A DNA stretch of 64,000 bases from Verrucomicrobiota bacterium. Lineage in GTDB: Bacteria > Verrucomicrobiota > Verrucomicrobiia > Limisphaerales > JACPZS01. Positions within the stretch are counted from its first letter, which is position 1; each line of letters begins with the position of its first letter. The stretch is from contig JACPZS010000161.1 in NCBI GenBank assembly GCA_016195385.1, positions 39,173-103,172 of the forward strand, written 5' to 3'. The notes below the pieces were generated by a model. It was not told the DNA's origin and did not search any database. It was given only the letters and a program-made list of their open reading frames with translations. Both the position numbers and the translations under genes were made by a program. This document shows, one piece after another, positions 24,053 to 32,164 of the stretch.

Positions 24053-24519
24053 GTGCTAAAAGGAAGTCACGCGAAAATAAAGAAGGGAATGCGACTGCTC
24101 GCCGCGCCGCGCAAATTCTCGTCGAGAAAAATGCTGGCTTCTTCATTCCGACCGCTAAACAGAAGAAAAACCTAGTCGTCGCTTTCGTAAAACGGAACAT
24201 GATCGTCTATGGGAAAGCTTTTGACATTGTGAGGCTGGCGTCTGCCGTGAACCTTGATGACCTGTCAGAGGTTGAGTCAAAGCTGGATCAGATTCAGCTT
24301 ATTGAAATCAAATCGACAAACAAGAAAGGCATTGGCCCAGACTTCAAGAAATACTTCTTTGGGTTGACCGGCGCTGAGGTTTTGGTCGCGCAGAGTCTGA
24401 AAAAGCAATTCAAGTTTGCGCTTGTCAATACCTTGACGAACGCCCACATCGAATTGGAATTGGCCGAGATGTTCGGCAGAGCGAAGGGTATCTACCCAAC
24501 GTGGAGTATTCTCCTTTGA
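24049..24519 (+). CDS. Possible PD-(D/E)XK-type nuclease coupled to XRE gene
   Basis: 156 residues from a GTG start overlapping the XRE stop by 4 bases. Basic N-terminus. Around residues 60-90 it has YGKAFDIVRLAS, about 33 residues later IQLIEIKSTNKKGIGPD. The D ... E-x-K pattern on hydrophobic strands fits the PD-(D/E)XK nuclease core, followed by FKKYFFGLTGAEVLVAQSL, a helix with partial Q/K content. Not matched to a named enzyme; the motif is my reading and the fold is unconfirmed. Its last 95 bases overlap the phospholipase-D remnant on the other strand. Confidence 0.6.
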   Translation: MSAKRKSRENKEGNATARRAAQILVEKNAGFFIPTAKQKKNLVVAFVKRNMIVYGKAFDIVRLASAVNLDDLSEVESKLDQIQLIEIKSTNKKGIGPDFKKYFFGLTGAEVLVAQSLKKQFKFALVNTLTNAHIELELAEMFGRAKGIYPTWSILL

Positions 24520-25075
24520 AGCGCCGGTCTTGAGTCAGTCGTCCGTTCGACAATTCCCTCCAATACGTTTGGTAAAACTCAACCGTTCTGTCGTAAGTCG
24601 CCTTCTGCTCTGCGTCATTCAAGTCGAGACGCAACACCACATTGACCTCAACATTTCGTTGAAGGCCTCCCTGCGTCCAATTGGATGAGCCGATGATGAG
24701 TGCCGCTTCGCTCGCATTCGCAAAAAGGTAAAGCTTCGGATGAAACGTGCGGGTCGGCTCGTTGTAGAGGTAAAGCTTCACGCTCGGATAGCCAGACAAT
24801 TCTTTCAGCAACGCCTCAATCGCCTCGTAATCTGATCCCTCACCATCCGCAAAGGTGTTTCCGCCAAACGTCATCTCGATTGCGCCGCCTCTTTTTGCAA
24901 AGGTGGCAAGCGCATCCAAAAGTTCCGTGGCATTTCCAGAACTGCGAGCAAATGCGACGGCGGCGGTAAAAGAAGTCCACTTCGCATCCTTCAACTCACG
25001 AATCAGAACATCAACCATTGTTGATTGCGTCTCTTCCGCATAGGGAAGAAAAATAAGTTCAACATCAGCTTTCAT
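24425..25075 (-). pseudogene. Phospholipase-D-type nuclease, 3' end replaced
   Basis: The frame has 216 codons, but only about residues 1-185 look native. They include a PLD-superfamily core: FHPKLYLFANASEAALIIGS, then SNWTQGGLQRNVEVNVVLRL, i.e. H-x-K and the following G-S-N. PLD-type nucleases of restriction or DISARM-like systems have such a domain. The last 30 residues are basic and Arg/Ser-rich and lie antisense to the nuclease-like gene, so the true C-terminus has been cut off near 24520. ATG 25075 overlaps the stop of the upstream chimeric frame (ATGA). Confidence 0.65.
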
Positions 25076-25718
25076 GCTTTGCTCGGATAGATGTAATCAA
25101 TTCTTACGAACCACACAAGCAACAGCACTGCACACGCCATGATGAGTTTGCCCCGGTCTGCGGTCTTGAAACCGTTTTGCACATCATCACGCGCGGCGGT
25201 CTGGTGCGGGCGGAGTTTTTTCTTGGCTTTGAATTTGATGTCCTGCGGGCGGTTGATTTTGAAGTCAGACCAGTCAATCGCGCTGTCGTCGAGGTCTTGA
25301 AAGCGCAGCTTGGTGACGGGCGGCTGCTGATTCTCGCAGGCGTCAAGAGCGTTGCGTCCCCACTTGTCCGTGGTGCAAATAATCATCCGCTGCGTGAACG
25401 GTTTTTTGCCGGAAGCCGTGAAGAAGGAATCTATGTTCTCCTTTTGCAGATAAGAATCGGGATCAAGGAACTTGCATTGAATCGCCGTGAAGTCGCCGGT
25501 CGCGCGTTCCTGCGCCACGAGGTCAATGCCGGTGTCGCCCATGTGGTTGCGCCCCGGCCATTCCTCCACAGCCAGACATCGCTGAAATGCGTGGCGTAAT
25601 AAGGGTCTTTGGTGAGGTAGGCGGCGATGAGGCGCTCGAACTTGTCGCCGAGGTCGCGATTGTTCCGGGCTTCTTCGCGGAAGTATTCGAGGATGTCCCT
25701 GATGGTTTGCTTTGCCAT
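25072..25718 (-). pseudogene. N-terminal remnant of a type ISP restriction-modification enzyme, frameshifted
   Basis: Starts at ATG 25718 (MAKQTIRDILEYFREEARNN, LGDKFERLIAAYL) and runs to SDVWLW. A missing base near 25565 shifts the frame; the other frame continues with EEWPGRNHMGDTGIDLVAQE, AIQCKF and KKPFTQRMIICTTDKW: the Mrr-like nuclease domain (D-x-V ... Q-C-K). It then reaches LRPHQTAARDDV and RGKLIMACA, where type ISP helicases have MACGTGKT (motif I). There it is cut and joined to VLLLVWFVRIDYIYPSKA, a tail not of this family. Together with 21217-22016 it is the two ends of one gene with the middle missing. Confidence 0.8.
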
Positions 25719-25835
25719 GCCGATTGGCGGCGAGATTAGCGGCGCAGTTGGCGATTGCAAAGCAGCGAGTTCACACTTGCGCGTAACGCTTGCTCGCGGC
25801 TTCCGTAGTTCGCGGGACGCCCGGGTGTGCTACAC

Positions 25836-25900
25836 CTTCAAATCCATGTCCGTCATCGCACCGAGCGATGGCGTTCGTGACGGTGTGGGCGTATTTGGCG
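25836..25900 (-). repeat. Repeated gene-tail sequence, copy A
   Basis: About 65 bases nearly identical to 26182-26244. On the minus strand the shared 30-base core reads AKYAHTVTNA and the distal part reads MTDMDLKV then stop, so this looks like the 3' end of a coding gene without its body. Parent gene not identified. Confidence 0.6.
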
Positions 25901-25929
25901 AGCACTCCGCGACAATAGACAAAAACAGG

Positions 25930-26139
25930 TCAGTGATGCCGCGCCGTTTCATCAATCGAAACAACGTGAAGCGGGCTGATGGTGTGGGAGATTCCCTTCT
26001 GGTCAATGACCACGATGGCTTTGGGATGGACGGCAATAAAATCCTGATGCGGCACACGGATTTTCTTGCCGCTGGATAGCTCCAGAGTGAACGGATGAAA
26101 ACCGTTCTCCAACCGGCTTCTGATTTGTTCGATAATCAC
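25930..26139 (-). CDS. Hypothetical protein, 69 residues
   Basis: Small protein from a GTG at 26139: IEQIRSRLENGFHPFTLELS, then GKKIRVPHQDFIAVHPKAIV. A short helix followed by strands; this pattern (helix, P-F-x-x-x-L, then a basic strand and H-x-D-F) recurs in small uncharacterised bacterial proteins. Sits between repeat copies A and B. Confidence 0.55.
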   Translation of the reverse strand: MIIEQIRSRLENGFHPFTLELSSGKKIRVPHQDFIAVHPKAIVVIDQKGISHTISPLHVVSIDETARHH

Positions 26140-26181
26140 GCCCGCAATTTAGCACCACCTAAAATTGAATCAACACTACAA

Positions 26182-26244
26182 CTTCAAATCCACATCCACC
26201 ACCGGCCGAGTGAGGCGTTCGTGACGGTGTGGGCGTATTTGGCG
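26182..26244 (-). repeat. Repeated gene-tail sequence, copy B
   Basis: Second copy of the 25836-25900 repeat, in the same orientation. Same AKYAHTVTNA core; after a single missing base the tail reads LTRPVVDVDLKL then stop. It lies between the 69-residue gene and the two-gene cassette. Confidence 0.6.
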
Positions 26245-26293
26245 GGCATCTGAAAATCAGGCGCATGTCTTTTTCAAGGCGCGGATTCGCAGT

Positions 26294-26491
26294 TCAAGCG
26301 GTCGTCAGTTCGGCTTGAGTGAGCGCGGCATTAAACACGCCGAGAAGTTTGTCTTTCTGACTCGCGACGGATTTCTGAGGATCAAGCTTCTTTTCCAGCG
26401 AAAGCCCGGAAAGCGACTCAGTCATGCGAAGGAGCCGTTCGCCACCAGCCAACTTGACGAGGTCAATCTGTATTTTGTTGCGGTCAACCAT
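26294..26491 (-). CDS. Hypothetical protein, 65 residues (downstream gene of a two-gene cassette)
   Basis: ATG 26491: VDRNKIQIDLVKLAGGERLL, then RMTESLSGLSLEKKLD. Mostly helical, charged, no known family. It starts 4 bases after the stop of the 122-residue gene, so the two are translated together. Size and pairing are reminiscent of toxin-antitoxin or anti-phage cassettes, but nothing in the sequence proves that. Confidence 0.6.
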   Translation of the reverse strand: MVDRNKIQIDLVKLAGGERLLRMTESLSGLSLEKKLDPQKSVASQKDKLLGVFNAALTQAELTTA

Positions 26492-26495
26492 AGGC

Positions 26496-26864
26496 CTATT
26501 CTTCAGGAAAACCGTAGGATTGCAACATACGGTTGAGGTTCTTCGGCGTGGCCTTGCCCCATTTCTCGTGGGCATCTTGGGCGGCGCGCTCAAAGTCTCC
26601 TTCGTTAAACTCCAGCACGCTGCCGGGCGGAGGCCAACTGCCAACGGTCGCCGCTTCCAGAATCTCGTGATACAGCGAAATGGAGAGTTCCCGTTCGCTC
26701 AATCCAGCTTGAAGGAAGAGTCGAAACTCGCGACCAATAATCCGTGTTTGTGCGACGGCCTCGCGCTCCAACGCGTCCACCATTGGTGCGTCGGTGAACT
26801 GCACGTCGGCGATGACGAAGCCGCCGCGCAGTCGGACGTTTTTGAATGAGGTCGGATCGATCAT
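26496..26864 (-). CDS. Hypothetical protein, 122 residues (upstream gene of a two-gene cassette)
   Basis: ATG 26864. Not recognised. Mixed strands and helices: RLRGGFVIADVQFTDAPMVD, LFLQAGLSERELSISLYHEI and a C-terminal RAAQDAHEKWGKATPKNLNR. The AHEKWGKATPKNL part looks DNA- or protein-binding. Lies 4 bases upstream of the 65-residue gene and just after repeat copy C. Confidence 0.6.
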   Translation of the reverse strand: MIDPTSFKNVRLRGGFVIADVQFTDAPMVDALEREAVAQTRIIGREFRLFLQAGLSERELSISLYHEILEAATVGSWPPPGSVLEFNEGDFERAAQDAHEKWGKATPKNLNRMLQSYGFPEE

Positions 26865-26887
26865 CGCGCGCTGGTGTTGACTACAAT

Positions 26888-26935
26888 TCTAAATCCGCAT
26901 CCGTCACCGCGCCAAGCGCGGCGCTGATTGGGTTC
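26888..26935 (-). repeat. Divergent third copy of the repeated gene tail (copy C)
   Basis: Minus strand reads ISAALGAVTDADLEL then a stop, the same type of ending as copies A (MTDMDLKV) and B (VVDVDLKL), but the AKYAHTVTNA core is absent. Directly follows the phzF-like stop on the minus strand. Confidence 0.4.
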
Positions 26936-26940
26936 TCCCC

Positions 26941-27732
26941 TCAACATTTCAACTCGCCTTCAAGCACGGTGACACCGTTGCCGCCCAACTTCACTCGCTG
27001 GCCTTCGACGCGAACCTGCACGACTCCGCCGCGCGCCGATGCCTGGAAGGCAATGAATTCAGGTTTGTGGAGTCGCTCCTGCCAGAATGGTCCGAGGCAG
27101 CAGTGCGCCGAGCCGGTGACGGGATCTTCGTCCACGCCGGAAGCCGGTGCGAAGAAGCGCGAGACGAAATCAAACTCCGGCGCGGCCGAGCGACTCGTCA
27201 CAATAACGCCGCGCACGGGAATTCCCGCGAGCCGACGAAAGTCCGGCTTCAATTCGCGCAGCGTGTTTTCAGAATCGACTTCGACCAGATAATCGAACGC
27301 GCTGCGGCCAACGAATTTTGCCGCGCGGCCGAGCGCTTCGAGCAAGCCGACGGGCGGCGGCGTTGGCTCGGCGCGCTTCGCGGGGAAATCGAGTTCGATC
27401 CGATCCGCCAGTCGATCTGCGGTGAGCAAACCGCTCTGAGTGTAAAACCGCGCCAGTTGCTGCGGTTGGAGGCGGCCCGTTTCCCACAACACATGTGCGC
27501 TGGCCAGTGTCGCGTGACCGCAGAGCGCCACTTCAACGGTGGGCGTGAACCAGCGCAGCCGAAAGCCGTCCGACTCCGGATGCAGGAACACCGTTTCGGA
27601 GAGATTCATTTCACGCGCGACGTTTTGCATCCAGGCTTCGTCGCGCGGCGCAGGCAAAACGCAAACCGCCGCCGGGTTGCCGGCGAATGGCTTCGCGGTG
27701 AAGGCATCGACGATGTAGAGCGGAACGCTCAC
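26941..27732 (-). CDS. PhzF family isomerase
   Basis: 263 residues, PhzF/diaminopimelate-epimerase fold. Markers: YIVDAFTAKPFAGNPAAVCV with the family G-N-P, EMNLSETVFL (with the catalytic Glu), WFTPTVEVALCGHATLASAH, and DPVTGSAHCCLGPFW. The family includes PhzF of phenazine synthesis and many uncharacterised YddE-like enzymes; no other phenazine genes are here. GTG at 27732, 7 bases after the RidA stop. Confidence 0.93.
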   Translation of the reverse strand: MSVPLYIVDAFTAKPFAGNPAAVCVLPAPRDEAWMQNVAREMNLSETVFLHPESDGFRLRWFTPTVEVALCGHATLASAHVLWETGRLQPQQLARFYTQSGLLTADRLADRIELDFPAKRAEPTPPPVGLLEALGRAAKFVGRSAFDYLVEVDSENTLRELKPDFRRLAGIPVRGVIVTSRSAAPEFDFVSRFFAPASGVDEDPVTGSAHCCLGPFWQERLHKPEFIAFQASARGGVVQVRVEGQRVKLGGNGVTVLEGELKC

Positions 27733-27739
27733 GGTTCGA

Positions 27740-28126
27740 TCAAGTAATCACAGCGTCGGCTTCGATCTCCACTAAAATTTCCGGCGCGATCAGACGTTTC
27801 ACTTCGACCATCGTTGAGGCCGGGCGAATCGAACCAAAAAATTCCGCGTGCGCCCGGCCAATCGGTTCCCAGTCGTCGATGTTGACGACGTAGATCCGCG
27901 TCCGGACGACGTGCTGCAATTCGGCGTCGGCGGCCTTCAGCGCGCGTTCGATGTTTTTGATGGTCTGCACCGCTTGCGCGTAGGGATCATTCAGTCCAAC
28001 GATTTTCCCTTCGGCGTCGGTGGCGGTTGTGCCCGAAACGTAAATCGTGTTTCCCATGCGAACCGCACGCGAGTAACCGACGATCGTCTCCCACCTGGTC
28101 CCACTCGAAATGTTTTGTCGTGTCAT
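27740..28126 (-). CDS. RidA/YjgF family protein
   Basis: 128 residues. Markers: [47 protein letters not shown] and the C-terminal [20 protein letters not shown] with the conserved Glu. RidA proteins hydrolyse reactive enamine/imine intermediates made by PLP enzymes; a family member of this 'Rid4-like' kind may have a specialised substrate. Starts 2 bases after the glutamine-amidotransferase stop, so co-transcribed with it and with phzF-like gene. Confidence 0.9.
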   Translation of the reverse strand: MTRQNISSGTRWETIVGYSRAVRMGNTIYVSGTTATDAEGKIVGLNDPYAQAVQTIKNIERALKAADAELQHVVRTRIYVVNIDDWEPIGRAHAEFFGSIRPASTMVEVKRLIAPEILVEIEADAVIT

Positions 28127-28128
28127 AA

Positions 28129-28866
28129 TCAGGTCAAAGGCTGGTTCACTCGAAGCCGCGAGTGATGAGCCAGCGCCGCTTCGACGAAGCGAAGAATGAG
28201 CGGGTGCGGCCGACCTTCAAGCGCGGAAAGTTCCGGTTGAAAAAGCGTCGCCATGAAGAAGGGATGTCCCGTAAGTTCGATTACGCGCGCCGCGCCCGCG
28301 GTATCGACGCCGCTGATTTGCAACACGCCATCGTTCAAGCGCGACTGATAGCTGGCGTTGAGACCGTAGGAACAGTTGAAACTCTCGACGATTTCATCGC
28401 GACCGAAGATCGCGCGCGCCTGAGATCCGGGACGCAACTGGATCGTGCCGGTGGCAGCGACAAGCGCGCACGTGAGCGGCGCAATGAGTGGCAGCGACGC
28501 GGACGGGTTTGATTCGGCGTGATCCGCTTCGGCGAGGTGGAGAACATTTCTCGCGTATTCGATGAGGGCGTGTTGGAAGCCGCCGCAGGTGCCGAGAAAT
28601 GGCATGCCGGATTCGCGCGCGAACTGGATGGCCCGCAACGCGCCGTTCATGCTGCGGTAAGGGCTGCCGGGCGCACACCAGCACGCCGCGCAATTTGCAA
28701 GTAGTTGCCGGTGGTCTCGTTCGAGTTGTGCTGTCGGCAACCAAATCGGTTCCATTTTGGAGTTGAAAATTTGCGCTGCCAGATCGAGCGCGAGCGGAAT
28801 CGCGACGTGCGCGCGGACATTGGGGTCGAAGTCGCCGATGAGAGCGATGCGCAAAGTTTCAATCAT
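28129..28866 (-). CDS. CTP-synthase-like glutamine amidotransferase
   Basis: 245 residues from ATG 28866. Class I glutamine amidotransferase fold. It starts with [20 protein letters not shown], has a nucleophile elbow [20 protein letters not shown] (Cys about 98) and a C-terminal [20 protein letters not shown] with the catalytic H-P/P-E pattern (Q-P-E-L here). It resembles the stand-alone version of the CTP synthase glutaminase domain. Substrate unknown. Upstream member of a run with RidA and PhzF-like genes; a regulator of the MocR type diverges nearby. Confidence 0.88.
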   Translation of the reverse strand: MIETLRIALIGDFDPNVRAHVAIPLALDLAAQIFNSKMEPIWLPTAQLERDHRQLLANCAACWCAPGSPYRSMNGALRAIQFARESGMPFLGTCGGFQHALIEYARNVLHLAEADHAESNPSASLPLIAPLTCALVAATGTIQLRPGSQARAIFGRDEIVESFNCSYGLNASYQSRLNDGVLQISGVDTAGAARVIELTGHPFFMATLFQPELSALEGRPHPLILRFVEAALAHHSRLRVNQPLT

Positions 28867-28902
28867 TGTTTTCAATGACGGTTCCGCAATTTGCCCGTCG
28901 AT

Positions 28903-29199
28903 TCAAGTCAACGCGGCGAACACAACGAGCGCGAGAAAGCACGCACCCAACGCGATGTACGCCGCAGTTTCCCAAACTTGGCCTTGCGCGAGTTCACGAC
29001 GCAATTCCATCGCTAGCTCTCCGCGCGCCGCCACGAGCGGAATGATATTTCGGGGCGTGGCGGGCGGGCAAACATCTTTGACTACCGCGATCTTTCGTTG
29101 CTGCGTCAGCCCAATTCCTGCGAAGCCGACATCACGTCCAGCCGGGCTGATTGTAGCCTTTGGTTTTGCCGCACCGACAAACGCACGCTCAATTTTCAT
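28903..29199 (-). CDS. Small membrane protein, hypothetical
   Basis: 98 residues from ATG 29199 (frame open to an ATG at 29319). It has a soluble N-terminal part (KIERAFVGAAKPKATISPAG, then IGLTQQRKIAVVKDV) and a single C-terminal membrane helix (ETAAYIALGACFLALVVFAA). Not recognised. Ends 36 bases before the amidotransferase gene, probably same operon. A tail-anchored topology is likely. Confidence 0.5.
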   Translation of the reverse strand: MKIERAFVGAAKPKATISPAGRDVGFAGIGLTQQRKIAVVKDVCPPATPRNIIPLVAARGELAMELRRELAQGQVWETAAYIALGACFLALVVFAALT

Positions 29200-29365
29200 G
29201 TTGTGATTCTCGCCGAGACGCCACGCAATCGACAGGCGCAGCGATTTAGAAATTGCACCGGAACAGTTGCCGGAACCGCGAAACTGTACTGGCTGAAAAA
29301 CTAGAAAAGTGTCACTCATGTCGGGTGCTCAACCGGGCTAAACTGACCGCCAGCGCGGGCAAATT

Positions 29366-30823
29366 ATGTTGAACCAACTTCGCGAACCTTCGGGCCAGGC
29401 CGCGGCCCCACCGCTTTACGAGCAGGTGGCTGGACGCATCGCGCGGCTCATCGACGAAGGCACTTTGCGCCCGGGCGAGCGAATTCCATCTGTACGCAAG
29501 CTCTGCGCGCAACAAACCGTGAGCGTCGCCACCGTAACGCAGGCGTACCGGTTGTTGGAGAATCTCGGACTCGTCGAAGCGCGTCCGCAGTCCGGCTACT
29601 ACGTGCGCGCCCGCCGCTGGACGCTCCCGCCCGAGCCGGAGAAATCCCAACCGGCTTCGCGCGCCAGCAAGGTGCAGGTGAGCGATCTGGTAATGGAAGT
29701 CATCAAGGCCACGCGCGATCCCAACCTCGTGCGGATGGGCGCTTCAATGCCGGGCGCGGATTTATTTCCAACGCGTGAACTCAATCGCACGATGGCCGCG
29801 ATTGCGCGGCGTCTTCCCGCGCTGGCGAACAGCTACGATCCCGCGCCGGGCTATTTGCCGTTGCGCGTGCAGGTGGCTCGCCGTGCGATGGAGAGCGGTT
29901 GCAGTCTTTCGCCCGACGACATTGTGACGACCTGTGGCGCGACCGAAGCGTTGAGCCTTTGTCTGCGCGCGGTGTCGAGGCCCGGCGACACCATCGCCAT
30001 CGAGTCGCCGACGTTTTTCGGAATTCTTCAGATGGTCGAATCGCTCGGCTTGCGCGCTTGCGAAATCCCGACGTATCCGCGTGAAGGAGTTTGTCTTGAT
30101 GAACTCGCGGATCGGCTGGACGACTGCCGCATCAAAGCGTGCCTGTTCACGCTCAATTTCAGCAATCCACTCGGGAGCGTGATGCCCGACGAAAAAAAAC
30201 GGCAGCTCGTCGAGTTGCTGACTGAGCGGCAGATCCCGCTCATCGAGGATGATATCTATGGCGCGCTGGCGTTCGGCCCGGTGCGCCCGAAAACAGCGAA
30301 GGCGTTTGATCGCGACGGCTGGGTGCTGCTCTGCGATTCGTTCACGAAAACGCTCGCGCCGGGGTATCGCGTGGGCTGGACGGCGCCGGGGCGCTTCAAA
30401 GCGCGCGTCGAGCATTTGAAATATGTGAGCACCAGCGCGACGGCGACGCTGCCGCAGATGGCCATCGCCGATTTTCTGGCGAACGGAAGTTTCGACCACC
30501 ATCTGCGCAAGCTCCGCCGCCAGTACGCCGGGCGCGTGCAGCGCGTCACCGAAGAGGTGAGCCGGCATTTCCCCGCTGGCACCAAGGTTACGCGCCCGTC
30601 CGGCGGACAAGTGCTGTGGATCGAACTGCCGGCGGCTGTGGATTCGCTGGAACTCTATCGCCGCGCGCTCGACGAAAAAATTTCGATCGCGCCCGGGCCG
30701 ATATTCTCACCGCGGCAGAAGTTCAAAAACTTCATCCGTCTGAATTGTTCAAACCCGTGGACAGAACAAATCGAGCGGGCCTTCGTCGCACTTGGCGGGC
30801 TGGTGCGCGAGATGAGCTGCTAA
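29366..30823 (+). CDS. MocR/GntR-type transcriptional regulator with aminotransferase domain
   Basis: 485 residues. N-terminal winged helix GntR domain (about 15-80; PLYEQVAGRIARLIDEGTLR, VSVATVTQAYRLLENLGLVE) joined by a linker to a class I/II aminotransferase fold (about 120-475). The PLP lysine is in LCDSFTKTLAPGYRVGW. MocR proteins use PLP or an amino-acid adduct as an effector. It diverges from the amidotransferase-RidA-PhzF operon, whose enzymes fit an amine/amino acid theme, and may regulate it. ATG at 29366. Confidence 0.93.
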   Translation: MLNQLREPSGQAAAPPLYEQVAGRIARLIDEGTLRPGERIPSVRKLCAQQTVSVATVTQAYRLLENLGLVEARPQSGYYVRARRWTLPPEPEKSQPASRASKVQVSDLVMEVIKATRDPNLVRMGASMPGADLFPTRELNRTMAAIARRLPALANSYDPAPGYLPLRVQVARRAMESGCSLSPDDIVTTCGATEALSLCLRAVSRPGDTIAIESPTFFGILQMVESLGLRACEIPTYPREGVCLDELADRLDDCRIKACLFTLNFSNPLGSVMPDEKKRQLVELLTERQIPLIEDDIYGALAFGPVRPKTAKAFDRDGWVLLCDSFTKTLAPGYRVGWTAPGRFKARVEHLKYVSTSATATLPQMAIADFLANGSFDHHLRKLRRQYAGRVQRVTEEVSRHFPAGTKVTRPSGGQVLWIELPAAVDSLELYRRALDEKISIAPGPIFSPRQKFKNFIRLNCSNPWTEQIERAFVALGGLVREMSC

Positions 30824-30857
30824 AGGCGTTTCAGCGAGGTGGGATTGGTTTCAACCG

Positions 30858-31186
30858 CGAAATTTCCGCGCGATGATGGTCGCGTTGTGACCGCCGAAAC
30901 CGAAGCTGTTATTGCCGATCACGTTGATCGGCACGTAGTCGAGATCGCAGAGCGGATCTGGGTTTTCGTAATTGATTGGCGGGGGCGCGCAGCGCCATTT
31001 TCATGCAGCGTGCGACGCCTTCGCCTTCGAGCGCGACGGTGCCGGCACCCATGACGAAGCCTTCGCGTTGCGTGTCGAACGGACGTGAGGCGCGCTGCGG
31101 TTCGTCATTGCGTGTGCTCATCGCTTTCATCGCACAAAAGCTGCTGATGCCGAGCGGAACAATCGTGGCTTCCGGCGCGGAAGCCA
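30858..31186 (-). pseudogene. Decayed partial copy of fabF
   Basis: Minus strand reads [40 protein letters not shown], then after a gap [14 protein letters not shown], then after another gap pieces of the FabF C-terminus ([17 protein letters not shown]). All are near-identical to the intact gene at 32165-33424 but with two internal deletions of about 100 and 450 bases, so no enzyme can be made. Same strand, about 1 kb downstream of the parent. Confidence 0.85.
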
Positions 31187-31439
31187 TGCTCAGAAACTCA
31201 ATCGCGGCAATCGAAATTCGCGCGAACATGCGCTGAGACCAATCGAGGTAAACGTCCATTGAAAGCTCGTGTTTTTGCTTCCATAGGTCTTGTTCCGTAA
31301 AACTCGATACGGTTACGGTTGATGCTCGACTTCGTTTATTTCCAGAATACTGTCCATCAAGTGAAGCTAATACGCTGCAAACAATTTGGCCTAATTCAAT
31401 TATTGGTTTGTTAGCAGTGGGAATTATTAGGAACATACC

Positions 31440-32075
31440 GTGACCGCAAATTCACGACACACCGGAATAGGTAGAATCTTTGCTCAATTACTCGCCTTTT
31501 GTGCTTTCAGCGCTGAGGCACAGCTTGTTCCTTTGAGTCCTCACAACGTCGTGCAGAATGCTAGCTTTGAGAATTTCACTGGATTCCCAAATATGGCGAG
31601 TCCTTGGAGCGGTTTTGGCGAATTGGACACGGGGTGGTGGGGCAAGGCTCCGGATGGCGGTAATTTCGCTCATCTCGACGGCTATATTTTTCAGTCCTTA
31701 ACTACCGTGCCAGGGCAGTCGTATCAGTTGTCATTCTTTTCCGCCGCAGATCTTTTTGTAAGTCCCAGCGCGACGGTAAGCGTCACTTGGGCCGGCCAAA
31801 TTGTCGCAAGCTTCGCTACGGTGCCTCATGATTACGACCCAATGCAGAATCGAACCGGCCAAATAATGTGGGAGAAGTTTTCGACGACCGTGGTAGCAGA
31901 AACATCACCCACGATACTCGGGTTTTCCCCTCTGAATGGCACGCAATTTTATCTAGACAACGTCGAGGCAATCCCTATTCCAGAGCCGGAAAGCTCCGTT
32001 CTTTTCTTATTTGGTGCTGCGTGCATCTTCGTAACAGTGCGGTTGAGGCGGGTGATGGTCAGCGTAACCCTGTAA
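31440..32075 (+). CDS. PEP-CTERM sorted secreted protein
   Basis: 211 residues from a GTG at 31440 with TTAGGAAC upstream. Signal peptide ([17 protein letters not shown]). The body begins NASFENF and has beta-rich [16 protein letters not shown], a galactose-binding-like (DUF642-type) domain. The C-terminus is a PEP-CTERM signal: [20 protein letters not shown] followed by RLRR. Such proteins are cleaved by an exosortase and anchored or released with exopolysaccharide; no exosortase is in this window. Base composition is more AT-rich than neighbours. Confidence 0.82.
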   Translation: MTANSRHTGIGRIFAQLLAFCAFSAEAQLVPLSPHNVVQNASFENFTGFPNMASPWSGFGELDTGWWGKAPDGGNFAHLDGYIFQSLTTVPGQSYQLSFFSAADLFVSPSATVSVTWAGQIVASFATVPHDYDPMQNRTGQIMWEKFSTTVVAETSPTILGFSPLNGTQFYLDNVEAIPIPEPESSVLFLFGAACIFVTVRLRRVMVSVTL

Positions 32076-32164
32076 TACGGTAGGGCAATGTTCCGGCGTG
32101 TTTTCGTTTGAGTCGCCAAAATCACGCACATTTGCCCTCCGCTCCGAACTAAGTTGAGCAGCGG

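Noticed and set aside
25849..26244. Gene-tail repeats as integron attC sites
   Set aside because: No GTTRRRY/RYYYAAC ends and the repeat reads as coding sequence ending in a stop.
29600..30610. Minus-strand frame across the MocR gene
   Set aside because: Antisense shadow of the aminotransferase domain.
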